From contig DASPVV010000091.1 of NCBI GenBank assembly GCA_035622175.1, positions 36,165 through 100,164 on the forward strand: DNA of 64,000 bases, given 5' to 3'. The DNA comes from JAFAGX01 sp035622175 (GTDB lineage Bacteria > Acidobacteriota > Terriglobia > Terriglobales > Acidobacteriaceae). The notes under the pieces were generated by a model. It was not told the origin of the DNA and did no database searches. It saw only the letters and a program-made list of their open reading frames with translations. Below, piece by piece: positions 44,276 to 52,500 of the stretch (position 1 is its first letter; each line of letters opens with the position of its first letter). The translations under genes and the position numbers were made by a program.

Positions 44276-44473
44276 CTACTCTTGTTCTTTCCGAGCTTTT
44301 TTCCGGCTGCGCTTGCGCGCCAAAGCTTCTTTCACGCGCTTCTTTTCGCCGGGTTTCAAATAGAAGGAATGGCGCTTCACTTCCTTGATGATGTCCTCCT
44401 GTTGTACCTTGCGCTTAAACCGGCGAAGCGCATTCTCGAGGGACTCTCCCTCTTGGAGTCTCACTTCCGCCAC
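44276..44473 (-). CDS. rpsU: 30S ribosomal protein S21
   Basis: Small basic ribosomal protein of 65 residues. AEVRLQEGESLENALRRFKRKVQQ is the diagnostic N-terminus and the C-terminus is a Lys/Arg stretch (RVKEALARKRSRKKARKEQ). I start at the GTG at 44473, matching the family N-terminus; the open frame extends further upstream without similarity. A TTGACT at 44542-44537 on the minus strand could be its -35 box, with a poor -10. Confidence 0.94.
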   Translation of the reverse strand: MAEVRLQEGESLENALRRFKRKVQQEDIIKEVKRHSFYLKPGEKKRVKEALARKRSRKKARKEQE

Positions 44474-44958
44474 AGCAACCGCACCCCCAGACTGGTCCCG
44501 TTTGGACCGGATAGTTATTGCAAGGTTCGCTGCACAAGTCAAGAATTATCTGTTGAATTCCACTTCAGTCCCAATTTGATCGCGCGCTTGGAAAGGAACT
44601 TCCCCGCAGCGGAGAGCAAACTGATCGGGCGACGTTCCCCCTTTAGGCTTCGGGCGCATCGCGGCGGTCACGGTTGGTGCGAGGCGGAATGAAGGCTCTC
44701 CCCCGGGAGCGGCAGGCGCACGGTCGCCAGGGTTAAAACCTTACCAGAAGCCGGTGCCACGCTTCGCGTGCGGTTCGGAAGATGGGCAGCCGGCTGTGCT
44801 CGCGGGAGCTCGCGCGAGTTCACCCCGCGCACCCAAGCGATCTCTTAAAAATGATTGATTCCACAATAGTTATAAGGCAGCTAGGGTTGCCTCGAACGGG
44901 GGCGGACAGCCGGTATGGCAGGCTTCAGGGGGGCAGCCAAGCGAGGATGATCCGACCA
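44474..44958. other. Intergenic region upstream of rpsU
   Basis: 485 bases without a convincing gene. Apart from the possible rpsU -35 box I see several GC-rich inverted segments and no recognised RNA. The SRP-RNA and RNase P consensus segments were looked for by eye and not found. Confidence 0.4.
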
Positions 44959-45639
44959 TCAGCCCAGCTTCTCGCGCACCGCCTTTTCGACGCGGCGCAA
45001 GACTTCCTCCTCGGACATGTTGGTCGAATCGAGGATCAAAGCATCCGGGGCTGCCAGCAAAGGGGACGTGGACCGGGTGCGATCCCGCTGATCGCGCAGG
45101 CGTAAATCTTCGATGGCAAGTTCAGCTGCCGCTCCGGTGACCTCTCGCTGCCGCAATCTCCGTCGTTCGCGTTCCACAGGATCGGCATCGAGAAAGATCT
45201 TGACGTCGGCGTTGGGAAAAACCTTGGTGCCGATATCGCGGCCCTCCATGATTACGCCGCCGCCTGCTCCCATTTCCTGCTGGCGGCGGACCATCCACTC
45301 CCTCACCTTGGGGTGCACCGAGACTCGTGAAGCCGCTTCGCTCACATCCCTCTCGCGCACGCGCTCGGTCACCTCCTGACCGTCGAGCAGTACGCGGTTC
45401 CCGGTCGCCGTCGGCTCGAGGTCGATCCGCGAATGCTGTGCCAGCTTCAGCAACTCCGCCTCGTCTTCGAAAGAAACATCGGCCAAGATTGCCTTCAGCG
45501 CGAGGGCGCGATACATGGCGCCACTTTCCAGGCTGGTATAGTCGAGCTTGCGTGCCAGCCGGGAAGCGATCGTGCTTTTGCCGACGCCGGCCGGCCCATC
45601 AATCGCAATAATCAATTTGCGGGACGAAGACTCAGTCAT
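44959..45639 (-). CDS. cmk: (d)CMP kinase
   Basis: Phosphorylates CMP and dCMP. The P-loop is AIDGPAGVGKSTIASRLA, the substrate region is YTSLESGAMYRALAL, and GGGVIMEGRDIGTKVFPNADVKIFLDA is the conserved core. RRLRQREVTG and LRDQRDRTRSTSPL form the lid. The product is 226 residues, normal for the bacterial type. ATG start. It stands alone, transcribed towards rpsU and divergent from an outer-membrane-type gene. Confidence 0.95.
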   Translation of the reverse strand: MTESSSRKLIIAIDGPAGVGKSTIASRLARKLDYTSLESGAMYRALALKAILADVSFEDEAELLKLAQHSRIDLEPTATGNRVLLDGQEVTERVRERDVSEAASRVSVHPKVREWMVRRQQEMGAGGGVIMEGRDIGTKVFPNADVKIFLDADPVERERRRLRQREVTGAAAELAIEDLRLRDQRDRTRSTSPLLAAPDALILDSTNMSEEEVLRRVEKAVREKLG

Positions 45640-45840
45640 CGGGGCTGAGAACGATCGGCAAAGTCCTTGCGGACGGTGGAACTATGCAAGGCGCAATGGG
45701 AGGCGGTCCCAATTCGCGGCAGCCATTCTACACCTAGGTTCCTCCGCCGCCCGCGTAGAATCCACGGGCCTGGCGAGGCACCCGATGCCAACCACCGCAA
45801 GACTCACTTCTGCTACCCTAGGTAGGTCCCTTTTTTTACG

Positions 45841-47337
45841 ATGCGCGCCCCCAGATGCATTCCCATTCTGCTCAGCGTACCGCTCTTGTCTGCCGTCGGC
45901 TTGGCTCAGCTGCCATCCGGGCGCTGTGATCGAAGCCAGAGCCCACTTGCAGACTGCACTTCTTTTACCCGGTTCCAGGCCATGGACGGCCAAAATCCGA
46001 GGCCCGAAACCACCGCTCCCGATCCCAACCCGATGGCAACCGCGAGTTCGGAGGGGACAACGGGTCGGGAATCTTCTTCCGGGGCGATCCCGGCCACTTC
46101 TCCTGAGAACGAGGGCTTTCATTGGGGTCGGGCGCTCACCGAATCGTTGACTTTCCTGGTGATCGAACAGGCCTACGTGGTGCACACCGACTTCAATTGG
46201 GTGGTGGTCGAAAACGGGATACCGCTCAATCACTACGGGCGCGACTACCAGCAATCGCTTTCGAATTGGTGGCATGCCGGCTGGAGCGCCGGCGAAAACC
46301 CTCTCTACAACTATGTCGGCCATCCGATCCAGGGAGCCCTGACCGGCTATATCGAGCTCCAGAATGATCCCAAGCACGAAAAGCTTGAGTTTTCGAACAG
46401 CAAGGCCTACTGGCGAAGCCGTCTCAAGGCTATGCTCTGGAATACCGTGTACAGCACCCAGTGGAGCATAGGGCCGCTGAGCGAAATGACGGTCGAGAAA
46501 TATGGGGCGAAGATCCGTCCGCCATGGAACGCCAACGGGACCTTCCCCTGCGATACCAACAAGTGCTATTGGGGCGTGGGCAAGGTCAACCTGGTCATGA
46601 CGCCGCTCGGCGGTTTCGGCTGGATGCTGGTCGAAGATGTCTTGGACAAGAAAATCGTCGAACGGGTAGAAGAACGCAGCCAGAATCGCCTCCTCATTGA
46701 TGCCTTGCGTTGCTCCCTCAACCCGATTCGGGGAGGAGCCAATATTCTTCATGGAAGACGCCCCTGGGATCGCGTCTCCCGCGATGGGCACACCATCAGC
46801 CTCCTCCAGGAAGAGAACCATGCCGTCTCCACCCCGGAAGTCGGGAAAGCCCAAGGGTTGAGCGGGGGAGATCTATTTCTCGGATACTCCCACATCGGAG
46901 GGTCGCGCTGCGAGGTGCCCACGTCGGGCGCCGCCAAGCCCTGCGACCCGCTTTCCGCCCAGGCACAATTCCTCAGCGGCTGGGACACCGCCATCGAGAA
47001 AAAGTACCTCCGCTATTTTGGCGCCGTCGCGGACGTCAGCCGGCAGTACGGCGGCGTGAACCAGACAAATTTCCTGTTCGGTATCCGCGGGGGAGCCTGG
47101 AAGGGAAGATTCCGGCCGTTTGCCCAGGCTCTGTTCGGAGCCGTGCATGTCCGGGTGAACGGCTCTTCCCCAACCGAGTCCCTGACCACCTTTGCCGAGG
47201 ATCTGGGTGTGGGCATTGATTTTCGCCTGACGCGGCTGCTCAGTTGGCGCACCGAAACCGATGCGATCAAGAACGGAGATCCCAACTTTGAGCGGGTGAA
47301 CATTCGCGTCGCCTCCGGACTTGGGGTTCGATTCTAG
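45841..47337 (+). CDS. Exported beta-barrel-like protein of unknown function
   Basis: I do not recognise a named family. It has 498 residues: an N-terminal signal peptide (CIPILLSVPLLSAVGLAQ) and a low-complexity Pro/Thr linker to ~95. A central domain (GFHWGRALTESLTFLVIEQ, HPIQGALTGYIELQ, LWNTVYSTQWSIGPLSE) resembles membrane-associated outer-surface proteins. A C-terminal set of beta strands (LFLGYSHIGG, NFLFGIRGGAWKG, RFRPFAQALFGAVHVRV) ends in VRVASG-type LGVRF with a terminal Phe. An outer-membrane location is likely. Two Cys pairs occur. Confidence 0.7.
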   Translation: MRAPRCIPILLSVPLLSAVGLAQLPSGRCDRSQSPLADCTSFTRFQAMDGQNPRPETTAPDPNPMATASSEGTTGRESSSGAIPATSPENEGFHWGRALTESLTFLVIEQAYVVHTDFNWVVVENGIPLNHYGRDYQQSLSNWWHAGWSAGENPLYNYVGHPIQGALTGYIELQNDPKHEKLEFSNSKAYWRSRLKAMLWNTVYSTQWSIGPLSEMTVEKYGAKIRPPWNANGTFPCDTNKCYWGVGKVNLVMTPLGGFGWMLVEDVLDKKIVERVEERSQNRLLIDALRCSLNPIRGGANILHGRRPWDRVSRDGHTISLLQEENHAVSTPEVGKAQGLSGGDLFLGYSHIGGSRCEVPTSGAAKPCDPLSAQAQFLSGWDTAIEKKYLRYFGAVADVSRQYGGVNQTNFLFGIRGGAWKGRFRPFAQALFGAVHVRVNGSSPTESLTTFAEDLGVGIDFRLTRLLSWRTETDAIKNGDPNFERVNIRVASGLGVRF

Positions 47338-47373
47338 CGGTCAGCCCGGGAAGCGCTTTTCGTGGATCTCCCA

Positions 47374-49050
47374 TCAAGCTCTCGGCGCGGTAATGGCTCC
47401 CTCCGCAGCCGAGGACACCAGCGCCGCATACTTGGCAAACACCCCCCCCGGGTAGCGCGAGGGCCGCGGCTTCCACTCCGCCAAGCGTTGTTTTATGGTG
47501 GCGTCGCTGATCTCGACTTCCACCACCCGTTTCGCCACATCGATGTGAATCATGTCGTTTTCGTGCAATGCGGCAATCGGACCGCGCAGGGCGGCTTCGG
47601 GGGCAACGTGTCCGAGCATCAATCCTCGCGTCGCGCCGCTGAAACGTCCATCGGTCAGGAGTGCCACGGACTCCCCTAGCCCTTCCCCCACCAGGGCGGC
47701 GGTCACGCTCAGCATTTCGCGCATGCCCGGCCCGCCTTTTGGGCCTTCATTGCGAATGACCACCACGTCTCCGGCGCGGATGCGCTTGGCGGTGACGGCG
47801 GTCATCGCGTCTTCTTCCGACTCAAAGACCCGAGCCGGGCCGCGATGGGTGAGCCGCTCGTGTCCGCTGATTTTCGCCACGCATCCTCCCGGCGCCAAAT
47901 TGCCGTGCAGCACGACCAGTCCCCCGGTCTTCTTCAGGGGCTTATCGAGGGGCACGAAAACCATCTGGCCCGCCGCCTCACGTGCGCTTTCGCTTTCGAC
48001 CCCCAGCCGGCGACCCGTCACCGTCATCGTCTCGGGATGAAGGTGGCCTCCCTCGATGAGTCGACGGGCCAAAAGCCGTACTCCTCCGGCGCGGTGCATG
48101 TCCGCCGCCACGAAACGCCCGGCTGGCTTGAGATCGGCAATCAGCGGGGTTCGTTCGCTGATGGCATGGAAGTCGTCCATGTGCAGGGAAACTCCACTTT
48201 CGCGCGCCAGCGCCAGCAGGTGCAAGACGGCGTTGGTAGAGCCTCCGGTGGCGGCCACGGCGGCAATTGCGTTGTCGAATGCCGGGCGGGTAAGAATGTC
48301 CTTGGGGCAGATGCCCTCGCGCAATAAATGCACAATCAGCCCGCCCGCTTCGAAGGCGACCTGATCTTTGGCGGGATCCATGGCAGGAACACTGTTGAAG
48401 CCGATCGGCGAAAGGCCGATCATCTCCATGACCGTGGACATGGTGTTGGCGGTGTACTGGCCGCCGCAGGCGCCGGCGCCGGGACAAGCGACATTTTCGA
48501 GTTCGGTCAATTCGGCGGCGCTCATTTTGCCCGCGGCATTGGCGCCGACCGCTTCAAAGACATCTTGAATGGTCACATCCTCTCCGCGAAATTTGCCCGC
48601 AGCGATGGTGCCTCCGTACAGGACCAGGCCGGGAATATTCAGTCGCGCCAAAGCCATCGCCGCCGCCGGAATCGTCTTGTCGCAGCCGACCAGGCAAACC
48701 AGGGCGTCAAACAATTGTCCCCGGCACACCAATTCCATCGAGTCGGCGATAATCTCGCGGCTCACGAGCGAGGCCCGCATCCCTTCGGTGCCCATGGCCT
48801 CTCCGTCGGAGATGGCGATGGTGTTGAACTCCATGGGCGTGCCGCCGGCCTGCCGGATGCCGTCTTTCATCTTGGCTGAGAGCCGCCTCAGGTGAAAGTT
48901 GCAGGGCATGGTTTCGATCCAGGTATTGGCGACGCCGATCAGCGGTTTGCTGAGATCGTCGTCGGTGAACCCGATGGCCTTGAACATGGCGCGGGAGGGA
49001 GCGCGATCGCGCCCCTCGGTGATGGCGGAGCTGCGGTGTTTGAGATTCAT
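47374..49050 (-). CDS. ilvD: Dihydroxy-acid dehydratase
   Basis: Fe-S dehydratase making the 2-keto precursors of valine and isoleucine. Cluster ligands are in NFHLRR-preceding MPCN, LVGCDKTIPA and CPGAGACGGQYT; SDGEAMG and TDGRFSGATRG are signature blocks. At 558 residues it has normal length. A rho-independent terminator lies in its 135-base upstream gap, so its link to the preceding ilv genes may be regulated by termination. Confidence 0.96.
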   Translation of the reverse strand: MNLKHRSSAITEGRDRAPSRAMFKAIGFTDDDLSKPLIGVANTWIETMPCNFHLRRLSAKMKDGIRQAGGTPMEFNTIAISDGEAMGTEGMRASLVSREIIADSMELVCRGQLFDALVCLVGCDKTIPAAAMALARLNIPGLVLYGGTIAAGKFRGEDVTIQDVFEAVGANAAGKMSAAELTELENVACPGAGACGGQYTANTMSTVMEMIGLSPIGFNSVPAMDPAKDQVAFEAGGLIVHLLREGICPKDILTRPAFDNAIAAVAATGGSTNAVLHLLALARESGVSLHMDDFHAISERTPLIADLKPAGRFVAADMHRAGGVRLLARRLIEGGHLHPETMTVTGRRLGVESESAREAAGQMVFVPLDKPLKKTGGLVVLHGNLAPGGCVAKISGHERLTHRGPARVFESEEDAMTAVTAKRIRAGDVVVIRNEGPKGGPGMREMLSVTAALVGEGLGESVALLTDGRFSGATRGLMLGHVAPEAALRGPIAALHENDMIHIDVAKRVVEVEISDATIKQRLAEWKPRPSRYPGGVFAKYAALVSSAAEGAITAPRA

Positions 49051-49078
49051 AGTGCTTCAAGATTAGAACAGGCTGGAG

Positions 49079-49120
49079 AAAAAAGGGGATCCCTGCAAAA
49101 AACAACGCCCAGGGATCCCC
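49079..49120 (-). terminator. Rho-independent terminator/attenuator before ilvD
   Basis: On the minus strand, perfect 11-base arms at 49120-49110 and 49095-49085 around a 14-base loop are followed by six T at 49084-49079. It sits between the ACT-subunit stop (49186) and the ilvD start (49050). Confidence 0.85.
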
Positions 49121-49185
49121 ACTACGCGCAGATACGCCCCAAGAAGAAGAGGTCCCACGGTCTTTCGTGGTCAGGCGGGCGAAGT

Positions 49186-49512
49186 TTAGGCGCTCGCCGT
49201 GCGGACGGCCTCCACGCCAACCTTGGCCGAAATCGGAGGATAGGTCGGCGCCGTCCAGCTGGGCGCGGGGTTTGCCATCATGGTGAGGCGTCCGCCCACC
49301 CGCACCGCGGTCACATCGACGATGGCATGCCAGTCGCGGCGCAGCTGCCCCATCTGCTTCGGGGTCACGTCGAGCAACAGGGTCACGGTATGACAGTGCT
49401 CGGCGGGCGTGGCTTGCACATACGGCATGTCGATCCCTCGGCGGGACACCGCATTCAAGATCCGCATTAATGTGCCTTGCGTGTTGTGATAACGAATGCC
49501 GAAGACCTGCAT
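49186..49512 (-). CDS. ACT-domain acetolactate synthase small subunit (IlvM/N-like)
   Basis: Regulatory ACT-domain protein of 108 residues between ilvB and ilvD. MQVFGIRYHNTQGTLMRILNAVSRRGIDM and HTVTLLLDVTPKQMGQLRRD give a ferredoxin-like ACT fold with a second, less typical segment. It is about the size of E. coli IlvM and shorter than IlvN/IlvH types. Valine feedback through this subunit is plausible but unproven. GGGAG lies eight bases before the ATG. The C-terminal ~25 residues are Pro/Thr-rich. Confidence 0.8.
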   Translation of the reverse strand: MQVFGIRYHNTQGTLMRILNAVSRRGIDMPYVQATPAEHCHTVTLLLDVTPKQMGQLRRDWHAIVDVTAVRVGGRLTMMANPAPSWTAPTYPPISAKVGVEAVRTASA

Positions 49513-49572
49513 GTGATTTCTCCCGGCGTGCCGACCTTGGCCGGCAGCCCTTGTCGAAGCGACGGTTGGTCG

Positions 49573-51261
49573 CTACTCCTCAAACACCATCTCCGATAAC
49601 GCCGCCCCGGAAGGCACCATGGGAAACACGTTCGCTTCCGGGTGGCAATCGAACACCAGCAATTCCGGCTCCCGCGAAGCGAGGAAGCGTTCCATCAAGC
49701 TCGCAGCCTGAGCGCCGAGAGGTACTTCGCGCATCGAATCCTCGCCCAGGCGCTCCCCCTGAATCCGGTACGCCTTGGCGAGGGCAACGAAGTCCGGATT
49801 GTCGCTCAGGTCGGTCTCCGCGTAATTCCGCTGGTAAAAGAGCTGCTGCCATTGCCGAACCATGCCGAGGTACTTGTTATCGATGATGACCATCTTGATC
49901 GGCAGCCCCAGCCGTCGCACGGTTGCCAGTTCCTGAAGGTTGATCTGGAAACCGCCGTCTCCGGAGACGCAAAGCACAGTCCGGTCCGGTTTCGCCAGTT
50001 GTACACCGATTGCGGCGGGCAAGGCGAAGCCCATGGCTCCCAGCCCGCCCGAAGTGATGAAACCGCGCGGCGCGGAAGCTCGATAGCGCTGCGCCGCCCA
50101 CATCTGGTGCTGGCCCACGTCGGCCACCACCACGCTATCTTCGGGCAAGCGGCGGAACAGTTCGTCGAGCAATCGCACCGTAGGCTGGGCCAAGCCACGC
50201 CCATCCGGTTCCGCCCGTTCGGGGCCGCGCGCAATTTGGCTCCACTCGCTCCAGTCGGGCAAGGAGTGGCGGCGAACGGCCTGGTCAAAGCCTGGAATGG
50301 TGTGAGCGAGATCCCCGATGACGGGTAGATCGCAGGGACGCGCGCGGTCGAGCTGCGCGGGATCGATTTCAAAGTGCACGATACGGGCACGGGGCGCAAA
50401 GCGCGTCGGCTCGCCCGTGACCCGATCGTCCAGCCGTGCTCCGAAGACCAGCAAGAGATCGGTTTCATCGAGCGCGAGGTTGGCTGCCCGCGTGCCGTGC
50501 ATTCCCACCAAGCCCAAGTAGTAGGGCGCTTCCGCCGGCACCGCCCCCAGTCCGTGCAGGGTCGCCAAGGTCGGGATCTCGATCTGATCGAGCAGTTCCC
50601 GCAAAGCGTGGGTGGCGCCGGCGAGTTTCACTCCGCCTCCCACCAGAGCCACCGGGCGTTTCGCCTGCTCGAGGAGCGCCAGCACGGCCGCCGAGTCTTC
50701 CCGCGCGTGGTGGTCGACCGGCGCGAGCGGGGGCTGGAATTTGATCGGGCCGGCAAACTCCATGGTGGCTTTCAAAGCGTCTGTGGTGATGTCGATGACA
50801 ACCGGCCCCGGCCGCCCGCTGCGCGCCCAGTGAAACCCCTCGGCGACGGCCGCGGGAATTTCTTCCACCGCGCGCACCAGCCGGCTCCATTTGGTAAGGG
50901 ACAGGGTCACACCAAAGACGTCGGTTTCTTGAAAAGCGTCGCTACCGAGGAGCGGGCTGCGCACTTGGCCGGTAATGGTGACCAGGGGCACCGAATCCAT
51001 CTTGGCATCGGCGATCCCGGTGACCAAGTTGGTGGCGCCCGGCCCGCTGGTGGCGATGGCCACCCCGACCTTGCCGGTGGCTCGCGCATATCCTTCGGCG
51101 GCAAACACCGCGCCCTGTTCGTGGCGAGTCAGAATGTGGCGGATGCCGCTGCCTTCGAGCGCGTCATATAAGGGCATGATCGCGCCTCCGGGATAGCCAA
51201 AGGCCAAGTCCACTCCCTCGCCGCGCAAACAGCGCAAAACGATTTCGGCTCCTCTAGGCAT
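49573..51261 (-). CDS. ilvB: Acetolactate synthase large subunit
   Basis: ThDP enzyme condensing pyruvate with pyruvate or 2-oxobutyrate. GAEIVLRCLRGEGVDLAFGYPGG and RHEQGAVFAAEGYARATGK are the N-terminal catalytic part, with the ThDP Glu in this block. GDGGFQINLQELATVRRLGLP and NKYLGMVRQWQ are the ThDP/Mg motif. At 562 residues it is the anabolic (biosynthetic) type. The ATG overlaps the ilvC stop by eight bases, so translation is coupled. Confidence 0.95.
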   Translation of the reverse strand: MPRGAEIVLRCLRGEGVDLAFGYPGGAIMPLYDALEGSGIRHILTRHEQGAVFAAEGYARATGKVGVAIATSGPGATNLVTGIADAKMDSVPLVTITGQVRSPLLGSDAFQETDVFGVTLSLTKWSRLVRAVEEIPAAVAEGFHWARSGRPGPVVIDITTDALKATMEFAGPIKFQPPLAPVDHHAREDSAAVLALLEQAKRPVALVGGGVKLAGATHALRELLDQIEIPTLATLHGLGAVPAEAPYYLGLVGMHGTRAANLALDETDLLLVFGARLDDRVTGEPTRFAPRARIVHFEIDPAQLDRARPCDLPVIGDLAHTIPGFDQAVRRHSLPDWSEWSQIARGPERAEPDGRGLAQPTVRLLDELFRRLPEDSVVVADVGQHQMWAAQRYRASAPRGFITSGGLGAMGFALPAAIGVQLAKPDRTVLCVSGDGGFQINLQELATVRRLGLPIKMVIIDNKYLGMVRQWQQLFYQRNYAETDLSDNPDFVALAKAYRIQGERLGEDSMREVPLGAQAASLMERFLASREPELLVFDCHPEANVFPMVPSGAALSEMVFEE

Positions 51262-52312
51262 TCACCACCTTAGCCGCCCGGCGGTCTTTTCCTTCAGGCT
51301 TGCGCGCCGGCGGCTGGGCGCCTTGGGAAAGCCAGGACATCATGCCGCGCAGCTGCGCCCCCACCGCCTCAATGGGGTGGCGCTTTTCCTGCTCCCGCAG
51401 GGCGGCAAATTTCCGTCCACCAGCTTTGTTTTCTTCCAGCCATTCGCGGGCGAAACTGCCGTCCTGAATGCGCCCCAAGATCTCCTTCATGGCTGCTCGC
51501 GTGGCATCTCCCACCACCTGCTGGCCACGGGTCAAATCGCCGTATTCCGCCGTATTCGAGACGGAATAGCGCATGCGGCCCAGCCCGCCTTCATAAATCA
51601 GATCGACGATCAGCTTCATTTCATGCAGGCACTCAAAGTAGGCCACTTCCGGCTGGTAACCGGCCTCGACCAGGGTCTCGTATCCCTGCTTGATCAGCGA
51701 GGTCAGGCCGCCGCAAAGTACCGCCTGCTCGCCAAACAGATCGCTCTCGGTTTCTTCCTTGAAGGTGGTCTCAAGCACGCCCGCGCGGGTCGAACCGATC
51801 CCGTGGGCGTAGGCCAGCGCGTACTCGCGGGCGCGGCCACTTGCGTCCTGATGAATGGCCAACAGCGAAGGAACCCCGCGGCCTTCGCTGTAAACCCGGC
51901 GCAGCAGATGACCGGGGCTTTTCGGGGCGATCATGACCACGTCGACGTCCGCGGGCGGAGTGATGGTTTTGAAATGAATGCTGAAGCCGTGCGCTACCCC
52001 GAGAACTTTCCCCGCGCTGAGCCATGGCTGGATCGAGGCCTCATAGAGCGTGTGCTGGCTCTCGTCCGGGGTGAGGATCTGGATCCAGTCCCCCCGCTTG
52101 GCCGCTTCGACAGGCCGAAAGACCTCGAACCCGTCCGCCACCGCCTGTTGCGCACTGGGACGATGCGCCTCGAGTCCGATGATGACTTTGTGGCCGCTGT
52201 CGCGCAGGTTCTGGGCCTGAGCGTGTCCCTGACTGCCATAGCCAAAAATCGCGATGGTCTTGTTCTTCAGTGCAGCTGGATTAGCCTCGGCTTGGTAGAA
52301 AATGGTAGCCAC
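51254..52312 (-). CDS. ilvC: Ketol-acid reductoisomerase
   Basis: NADPH-dependent second step of valine and isoleucine synthesis. IAIFGYGSQGHAQAQNLRDSG is the nucleotide-binding loop, and MIAPKSPGHLLRRVYSEGRGVPSL, FKEETESDLFGEQAVLCGG and the C-terminal Glu-rich helices complete a class I enzyme of 352 residues. The start is GTG with GGGAGG seven bases before it. It is the first gene of the ilv cluster and has a promoter and a palindromic operator candidate immediately upstream. Confidence 0.96.
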   Translation of the reverse strand: MATIFYQAEANPAALKNKTIAIFGYGSQGHAQAQNLRDSGHKVIIGLEAHRPSAQQAVADGFEVFRPVEAAKRGDWIQILTPDESQHTLYEASIQPWLSAGKVLGVAHGFSIHFKTITPPADVDVVMIAPKSPGHLLRRVYSEGRGVPSLLAIHQDASGRAREYALAYAHGIGSTRAGVLETTFKEETESDLFGEQAVLCGGLTSLIKQGYETLVEAGYQPEVAYFECLHEMKLIVDLIYEGGLGRMRYSVSNTAEYGDLTRGQQVVGDATRAAMKEILGRIQDGSFAREWLEENKAGGRKFAALREQEKRHPIEAVGAQLRGMMSWLSQGAQPPARKPEGKDRRAAKVVNA

Positions 52313-52339
52313 CGGACAACCTCCCTCTTGGACTGAAAT

Positions 52340-52353
52340 ACCGACCGGTCGGT
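52340..52353. promoter_or_regulatory. Perfect 14-base palindrome, TetR-like operator
   Basis: ACCGACCGGTCGGT is its own reverse complement and is flanked by a further CGGT copy. It lies ~30 bases upstream of the ilvC GTG, just downstream of the predicted transcription start, a position where a repressor would block transcription. TetR-family operators often have this form. The cognate regulator is not in the window. Confidence 0.6.
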
Positions 52354-52365
52354 CGGTTAGATGCT

Positions 52366-52395
52366 ATGCTACCGGAGCCCGCGCGGGCATGTCAA
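52366..52395 (-). promoter_or_regulatory. ilvC promoter
   Basis: On the minus strand a perfect TTGACA at 52395-52390 is followed after 18 bases by TAGCAT at 52371-52366. Initiation near 52359 would give a leader of about 47 bases that begins just before the palindrome. Confidence 0.65.
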
Positions 52396-52500
52396 GCCTA
52401 AATCGCCCGCCCGCCAATCGTTGGTGACTCTCGGGCGCGGGCCCTCCCGCCTGGGGAACCTCTACCGATGGCTTCAGGGAAGTGCCTAAAAAAACATGGG

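Noticed and set aside
44740..44800. SRP RNA-like TTCGGAAGATGGGCAGCC
   Set aside because: The resemblance to the SRP tetraloop region is partial and no long hairpin supports it.
44782..45105. Plus-strand open frame before cmk
   Set aside because: Its second half is antisense to cmk and the first half has no recognisable features.
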